From Rhodobacter sp. NTK016B (GTDB lineage: Bacteria > Pseudomonadota > Alphaproteobacteria > Rhodobacterales > Rhodobacteraceae), in assembly GCF_017303295.1 (NCBI RefSeq), contig NZ_JAFKOK010000023.1:1-46701 (forward strand): DNA of 46,701 nucleotides, read 5' to 3'. Shown here piece by piece: positions 41,700 to 46,701 of the stretch. Every line of letters starts with the position of its first letter. The first letter of the stretch is position 1. A model generated the notes under the pieces. It saw only the letters and a list, made by a program, of their open reading frames with translations, did not search any database and had not been told where the DNA came from. Both the position numbers and the translations under genes were made by a program.

Positions 41700-44600
41700 A
41701 TACCGTCCCGGTTCTGGCCGCGCCTGCGCTCGATCCCGGCGCCGCGCGCATCGATGTCACCCTTCCCGAAGGGCTGAACATCGCCGAAATCGTCGAGACA
41801 ACGCTGCCGTCGGCCTGCGAAGCCGATCTTGCGCACGCGCGTATCACGCTTGTCGGCCCCCGGGGCGCGCAGGTTGTCGAGCGCACGCAGTGGCACCGGG
41901 TGCGGCCGAAGCCCGGGATCCGCGTCGTCATCCGTCTCATCCCGGGCGAAGATGCCCTGCGCACGATCTTGTCGATCGTGGTCGCGGTGACCGCCGTCGC
42001 GCTGGGGACCATGTTCGGCCCTGCCGTTGGCGGTCTGCTTGGTCTGGCAGGCAAGACCGGCGCGGCCATCGGTACGGCGCTGGTTACGGCTGGCGCAAAC
42101 CTGCTGGGTGCTCTTCTGATCAACGCGCTGATACCGCCCGCCAAACCGGAAAAAGAACGGCCGAGCTACAGCCTGTCGGGCTGGCGAAACCGGCTCGATC
42201 CGGACGGCGCCATCCCAGTTCTCTTGGGCCAGATCCGCTATGCGCCGCCCTTCGGTGCGCTGACCTGGACTGAGATCGCCGGCGATACGCAATATCTGCA
42301 CGCGCTGTTCTGCTTCGGTGAAGGGCCGCTCGAGCTGACGGATTTCCGTCTCGGCGAAACTTCGATCGCGGATTTCGACGAGATCGAGCTCGAGGTGCGT
42401 CAGGGCCTGGACGACGATGATCCGATCAGCCTGTATCCACGCCAGATCCTCGAAGAGCAGATCGGCGTCGAGCTGACACGCCCGCTTCCGCGTGACGATC
42501 TGGGCGACGTTATCAAAGGCGAGCCTGCGATCGAGACCCCGGTCGTGCGCACGACGGGGACCGATGCGTCCGGCGTCTCGATCATCCTCGCCTTCCCGAC
42601 CGGCCTTGTGCGGTACAATGACGAAGGCAAGCAGCGGGTGCACAGCGTGTCCGTGAAGATCGAGCAGAGGCTCGTCACGGCCGAGGAGTGGACAGATGTC
42701 CTCACCCTCGAACTCAGCGCCAAAAAATCCGAAGGCTTCTATCGCCAGCACAACTGGAGCTTCCCCGAACGCGGGCGCTGGCAGATCCGGCTCACACTTA
42801 TGACCGACGAGATCGATCAATCGAATTTCCTGCAGCGCGTGGTCTGGGCCGGGCTGCAGACGATCCGCCCGGAATATCCGCTCAACTACCATCGCCCGCT
42901 CGCGATCGTGGGCGTGCGCGCCAAGGCCACGCATCAGCTTTCCGGGGCGCTCGATAACTTCAGCGCGCTTGCCCGCCGCGTCTGCCTTGACTGGGACCAT
43001 GAGACCGAGACCTGGATCGAACGCGCAACGTCGAACCCCGCTTCTCTGTTTCGCTTCATCCTGCAATGCCCGGCCAATCCCAAGCCCGAAGCCGACGCCG
43101 CGATCGACCTCGATCTCCTCACCGAGTGGCACGATTTCTGCCGTCTCAAAGGTCTGCACTACAACCGCGTCCTCGAAGAGGCAGGCATGACCCTGCGCGA
43201 TGCGCTGACCGAGGTCGCGGTCGCCGGCCGTGCCACGCCGCGCCATGACGGCATCAAATGGGGCGTGGTGATCGACCGGCCAAGCGAGCTGATCGTCGAT
43301 CACCTCACGCCCCGCAACAGTTGGGGGTTCTCGCTGAGGCGCAGCTACGCGGAGAAACCGCATGCCTGGCTTGCATCGTTCCGCGACGAGGACAACGACT
43401 ACAAGCCCGCCACCCGGACCATTCGCCGCCCCGGCTACGAGGGCGACATCACCCTTACCGAGCCGCTTTCGCTGCCCGGCCTGACCAATGCGGCGATCGT
43501 CTATCGCGAGGGGCTGCGGCGGTTTTTTGAGGCCGAACACCGCCCCGACACCTTCGAGGCGACACAGGACGGAGCGCTACGCGCCGCGACGCGCGGCGAC
43601 ACGATCGTCCTGAGCCACGACGTGGTGTCGGACACCCAGAAAGTGGGCCGGGCACGGGCCGTGATCGGTCAGGCCGTGCATCTCGATGAAGCGGTCACGA
43701 TGGCGGCGGGCACGTCTTACGTGATCCGCTTCCGGATGTTCGACGAGAACGACCCCGAGGACACGGTCGGGACGTCCGTCGTGCGCCCTGTGCGCACCAC
43801 GCCCGGCGCGTCGGATATGCTTCTCGTCGAAGGCGTCGGCGCCATGCCGCGCACCGGTGATTTGGTGATCTTTGGCGTGGCCGGAACGGAGAGCTTTCCC
43901 GTTGTGGTCAGCCGCATCGAGGCCACCGAGGATCAATGCACGATCCTGCGCGCGGTCGCCGCCGCGCCCGAAATCGACACGCTGACCGACGCCGCCGAGA
44001 TCCCGCCATGGTCGAGCCGCGTCGGGGCCGAGATCGACCCCAACCTGCTCGCCCCACCGAGCCCGACTTTCACGGCCGTGACGAGCGAGCGGGCCTCAGG
44101 CTCTTGGCGTATTGCCTTCCTGATCGCGCCGGGGAGCGGGACGATCGTGACCACCGGCTACCGGATCGGCTACCGCCTCGGCAGCAGTGGCGCTTGGACA
44201 GAGGTCGATATCCCGGCCGCGAACGGAGGCGGCGAGGTTGGCGCATTCAGCGCCGGCGACGCGGTCGAGATCCGGGCGAACGCACTGTCCTTCTCCGATA
44301 CCGTGTCGCCTGCCACGGCGCCGGTCAGTCTGGTGATCGGCACGGGCGACGCCGCAATCCCGGCCGCGCTCGAAGACGAAGCCGTCACGGTGACGCCGCT
44401 TCTGGGCGGTGCGCTGGTCCAGGTCGCAACCGGTGCCGATCCGGTGACGACCCGGCTGCAGCTCTACCGCTCGACGTCAGACACGCTCGACCGCGACACC
44501 GACGCCGTGGGCACGCCGCACCTCGTCGACCCGACCCAGAGCTATTCCTTTGCCCTAGGCGATACCACGCGCTCGACTTTGCTCACGAACGGGGGGCTCG

Positions 44601-45034
44601 CGAGCGAAACCGGGTGGACGCTTGGGGCGAACTGGACGATTGCGGCCGGCGTCGCGAGCCACAATGCAGGGGCGGCAGATGCGATCTCGCAAGCCCGCGC
44701 GACGACGACCGGCAAATGGTACCGGCTCGGCGTCACCATCTCCGACAGCACGGCCGGCACCGTAACGCCCCGCCTGACGGGCGGTTCCACCGTGCCCGGC
44801 GCGGCACTCGCTGCCAATGATGCGCACCGCGCTCGGCTTCAGGCCGTGACCGGGAACGACACCTTCGAGTTTCTCGCCTCGTCGGACTTCGACGGGTCGA
44901 TCGACGACGCGGTCCTCTTCCTCGAGACCGCCGCCTGCCTGAGCCAGGGCACCCATTACATCTGGGTCGAACCGCAGAACGAGGACGGCGTGCCCGGCCC
45001 CGTCGCCGGCCCGTTCCCCGTGACCATTACGTGA
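41696..45034 (+). CDS. Tail tip / host specificity protein (J-like, with I-like N-terminus)
   Basis: A 1112-residue protein. Residues 1-90 resemble the beta-grasp of lambda I. A Gly/Ala-rich hydrophobic region follows (about 90-145, VAVTAVALGTMFGPAVGGLLGL). The J-type core covers 150-780 (YSLSGWRNRLDPDGAIPVLLGQIRYAPP, WSFPERGRWQIRLTLMTD, WGFSLRRSYAEKPHAWLASF). Fibronectin III-like strands lie about 785-885, and a jelly-roll, CBM-like domain about 950-1075. The I-J fusion replaces the separate lambda I gene. The C-terminal domains probably bind host surface sugar. Confidence 0.88.
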   Translation: MNTVPVLAAPALDPGAARIDVTLPEGLNIAEIVETTLPSACEADLAHARITLVGPRGAQVVERTQWHRVRPKPGIRVVIRLIPGEDALRTILSIVVAVTAVALGTMFGPAVGGLLGLAGKTGAAIGTALVTAGANLLGALLINALIPPAKPEKERPSYSLSGWRNRLDPDGAIPVLLGQIRYAPPFGALTWTEIAGDTQYLHALFCFGEGPLELTDFRLGETSIADFDEIELEVRQGLDDDDPISLYPRQILEEQIGVELTRPLPRDDLGDVIKGEPAIETPVVRTTGTDASGVSIILAFPTGLVRYNDEGKQRVHSVSVKIEQRLVTAEEWTDVLTLELSAKKSEGFYRQHNWSFPERGRWQIRLTLMTDEIDQSNFLQRVVWAGLQTIRPEYPLNYHRPLAIVGVRAKATHQLSGALDNFSALARRVCLDWDHETETWIERATSNPASLFRFILQCPANPKPEADAAIDLDLLTEWHDFCRLKGLHYNRVLEEAGMTLRDALTEVAVAGRATPRHDGIKWGVVIDRPSELIVDHLTPRNSWGFSLRRSYAEKPHAWLASFRDEDNDYKPATRTIRRPGYEGDITLTEPLSLPGLTNAAIVYREGLRRFFEAEHRPDTFEATQDGALRAATRGDTIVLSHDVVSDTQKVGRARAVIGQAVHLDEAVTMAAGTSYVIRFRMFDENDPEDTVGTSVVRPVRTTPGASDMLLVEGVGAMPRTGDLVIFGVAGTESFPVVVSRIEATEDQCTILRAVAAAPEIDTLTDAAEIPPWSSRVGAEIDPNLLAPPSPTFTAVTSERASGSWRIAFLIAPGSGTIVTTGYRIGYRLGSSGAWTEVDIPAANGGGEVGAFSAGDAVEIRANALSFSDTVSPATAPVSLVIGTGDAAIPAALEDEAVTVTPLLGGALVQVATGADPVTTRLQLYRSTSDTLDRDTDAVGTPHLVDPTQSYSFALGDTTRSTLLTNGGLASETGWTLGANWTIAAGVASHNAGAADAISQARATTTGKWYRLGVTISDSTAGTVTPRLTGGSTVPGAALAANDAHRARLQAVTGNDTFEFLASSDFDGSIDDAVLFLETAACLSQGTHYIWVEPQNEDGVPGPVAGPFPVTIT

Positions 45035-45041
45035 GGACCCC

Positions 45042-46701
45042 ATGGTTGGAATTCGGACAACGAACCTCAACGAAAGCTCCGTCGTCGACGACCTGATCGG
45101 CAACTACAACGGCAACACCGTCCGGGTGTCTCTTCTCTGGCTTCTCGCTGCCATGACCGCTTTGTCTGGGCCGAGCTATCAAACCCGGGCGGAGCTCTAC
45201 GCGGACCTCACTTGGCCTGACGGCGCGCAGGGCTATGTGACCGACGACGGCACCAGCGCCTTCAACGGCCGGTATCGGAAGGATGGCGCCGCCGGCGCCG
45301 GCTCGTGGACCCGGATCGGAGATCTTCCTTCTGGTGGCCCCAGCGCGGCCGAGCTCGCGACAAAGGCACCGATCAACTCTCCGGACTTCTCCGGCATTCC
45401 GCTCGTCGACACCGCAGCACCAGGAACAAACAACCGGCAGGCCGCCAGCACAGCTTTTGTTCAAGCGGCGATTTCGGCGTTGATCGCGGCGGCGCCGGGC
45501 GCCCTGAATACCCTCAACGAGTTGGCGGCGGCCCTTGGCGATGACCCGAATTTCGCGGCCACGATCGCGGGCCAGATCGGTGATCTGGAAGCGGCGCGCG
45601 GGTTTGACGCCCTGATCCGCCCGGCGATCAGCGGGACAGGCGATGCGGCGGTGGCCACGGTCGCGACGGAACAGGCCGAGATCGGCATCGCCAACGGCAC
45701 GCCTTTCCTGGTCCGCTGGCCCGCCGCGAATACGGTCACCGCCCCCACGCTGACGGTCGGCGCCACCGAATACACGATCCTGAACCAGAACGGCGGCGCG
45801 CTGGCTGCCGGTGATCTCGGTTCCGCCCGCTGGTACTGGATGGTGCAGCACAGCTCGTCGCCCGCGCGGCTGAAGCTGCTCGGCGTCGTCAATGCGGCGG
45901 AGCTCGGGCTCGGGGAAGTCGACAACACGCGCGACGAGGACAAGCCGGTCAGCACCGCCCAGGCCGCCACGTTCGAGGCCGAGGCGCTGGTCGGTGCGCG
46001 GCAGAGCGGCGCGGGAAAGCTCGCGCCAGCGATGATCAAGTTCCCGGCCACGCGCAGGGACACCTACGCCTCGGGCGGTGGGTCGCGCTACCAGTGGGTT
46101 GCCGCCTGGGAAATGGGCGCTGATGACCGGATCGAGCGGATCACCGGCTACCTCAGTTCCGAGGGCGGCGCCAACACCACGGCGGAGATGCAGCTCTACC
46201 GGCAGGTCACGGCGTCGTCGGCGCAGATCGCCAGCTTGCTCACGGGCTATGAGCTTGTCGAGACGGTGCAGGTTCCGTTCACCGGCGGCGGGTTCGAGGA
46301 AATTACCTTCGCGCTTGAGCGGAGCATTCTGGCAAAGGCGGGCGAGCGCTATGCCGTGGCCTTCGGGCTGCGCGATGTGGGCGGCGATCTCGTCCCGCTG
46401 GGCTGCGGGTATTCCGTGCATTACCCGTCGCAGGAAACCGCCTATGTGAAAGGCGGCTTTGCCCCGGAAAACCGGCTCGACCTGATCCAGACCATCGGCA
46501 CGAATGCCAAGGTGTTCTGCCGGGTGGAATCGCGCGCCGCCCAGCCCGCCGCTCACAGCATCCCCGCCACGGGTCGGGCGCGGGGCAGCATGTGGGGCAG
46601 CGGCGGCGGCTCCGGCGCCTTCACGCAGGTGACGTTCTGCGAGGTGCCGTCGAATGACCTGCAGCTCAGCGCGATCGGCTTCGATATTCAGGATGTGTCG
46701 A
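45042..46701 (+). CDS. Tail fibre protein (truncated by window end)
   Basis: At least 553 residues, open to the end of the window. GAGGA precedes the ATG by 4 bases. The N-terminal part contains GPSYQTRAELYADLTWPDGAQGYVTDDGT and then the classic phage-fibre unit TKAPINSPDFSGIPLVDTAAPGTNNRQAASTAFVQAAI followed by LNTLNELAAALGDDPNFAATI. Later residues are beta-rich and Gly/Ser-rich (GGGSGAF). It should be the receptor-binding side or tip fibre. The C-terminus is not visible. Confidence 0.85.
   Translation, partial: MVGIRTTNLNESSVVDDLIGNYNGNTVRVSLLWLLAAMTALSGPSYQTRAELYADLTWPDGAQGYVTDDGTSAFNGRYRKDGAAGAGSWTRIGDLPSGGPSAAELATKAPINSPDFSGIPLVDTAAPGTNNRQAASTAFVQAAISALIAAAPGALNTLNELAAALGDDPNFAATIAGQIGDLEAARGFDALIRPAISGTGDAAVATVATEQAEIGIANGTPFLVRWPAANTVTAPTLTVGATEYTILNQNGGALAAGDLGSARWYWMVQHSSSPARLKLLGVVNAAELGLGEVDNTRDEDKPVSTAQAATFEAEALVGARQSGAGKLAPAMIKFPATRRDTYASGGGSRYQWVAAWEMGADDRIERITGYLSSEGGANTTAEMQLYRQVTASSAQIASLLTGYELVETVQVPFTGGGFEEITFALERSILAKAGERYAVAFGLRDVGGDLVPLGCGYSVHYPSQETAYVKGGFAPENRLDLIQTIGTNAKVFCRVESRAAQPAAHSIPATGRARGSMWGSGGGSGAFTQVTFCEVPSNDLQLSAIGFDIQDVS

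Larger units (their letters stand above)
12000..46701 (+). mobile_element. Mu-like transposable prophage with siphovirus tail (left part; right end outside window)
   Basis: The gene order is repressor (leftward), early regulators, MuA/MuB, GemA, Mor-type activator, lysis, Mu gp25-gp30-like packaging and portal genes, protease/scaffold, and head T. This is the Mu plan. From 35080 the tail genes are of lambda/siphovirus type. The left boundary is inferred from two repeated sites at 12005 and 12113 and could be 11993 or 12000. All recognisable genes look intact, so the prophage may be functional. Confidence 0.85.

Noticed and set aside
41672-43540. 622-codon leftward open frame
   Set aside because: Antisense to the J-like tip protein; composition as expected for an antisense frame.
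45027-46556. 509-codon leftward open frame
   Set aside because: Antisense to the tail fibre, whose repeat unit is plainly recognisable.
1-46701. CRISPR array, insertion sequence or rRNA
   Set aside because: No regularly spaced repeats, no IS transposase besides the phage DDE enzyme, and no rRNA sequence were seen.

Overview
The window is GC-rich DNA of an alphaproteobacterium, most likely of the Rhodobacterales (Roseobacter/Paracoccus/Rhodobacter type). This is inferred from base composition, protein style, the glycine-cleavage operon with a tandem glycine riboswitch, and a CtrA-like site. No 16S or other taxonomic marker is present.

Bases 1 to about 12,000 are ordinary chromosome. A leftward luciferase-like monooxygenase gene and a rightward SDR gene are divergent. 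Next comes a leftward operon gcvT-gcvH-VOC-gcvP-panE, headed by a promoter and a two-aptamer glycine riboswitch (7851-8015). Two rightward genes follow (gamma-glutamylcyclotransferase-like and an endonuclease/exonuclease/phosphatase-fold protein), then a leftward DegP/HtrA protease with its own terminator, and a tRNA-Ser(GCT) gene (11439-11528).

From about 12,000 to the end lies a Mu-like transposable prophage whose right end is beyond the window. Its candidate left end carries two similar 20-bp sites 108 bp apart, resembling the L1/L2 arrangement of Mu. Leftward genes are a LexA/CI-type self-cleaving repressor and a YbjQ-family protein. A palindromic operator region separates them from a rightward early operon: small regulators, a ParB-like protein, a MuA transposase with an intact DDE triad, a MuB ATPase, DUF3164, HU, DUF2786, GemA and a Mor/C-type activator. 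Immediately after the activator gene is a 50-bp late-promoter element that recurs once more, upstream of the head operon. The first copy drives lysozyme, holin, Mu gp25/26/27-like proteins, terminase, portal and MuF. The second drives protease/scaffold (I/Z), cement protein, major head protein T and the head-tail connectors.

The tail module is not Mu-like. It is a siphovirus-type set: tail tube, a G/GT chaperone pair joined by a canonical -1 slippery heptamer (GGGAAAC), a 1191-residue tape measure with an embedded M15 peptidase, DUF1833, an NlpC/P60 peptidase, a J-type tip protein and the start of a tail fibre. The phage therefore pairs Mu replication and head genes with a lambda-like flexible tail, as in the B3/D3112 type. 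Most genes overlap by 1-4 bases (ATGA, TGATG), implying translational coupling.

Most worth following up: the paired late promoters, one of which may give a leaderless protease mRNA; the programmed frameshift; the candidate left end; the YbjQ gene expressed with the repressor; the peptidase inside the tape measure; and an unassigned C-terminal extension on the MuF protein.
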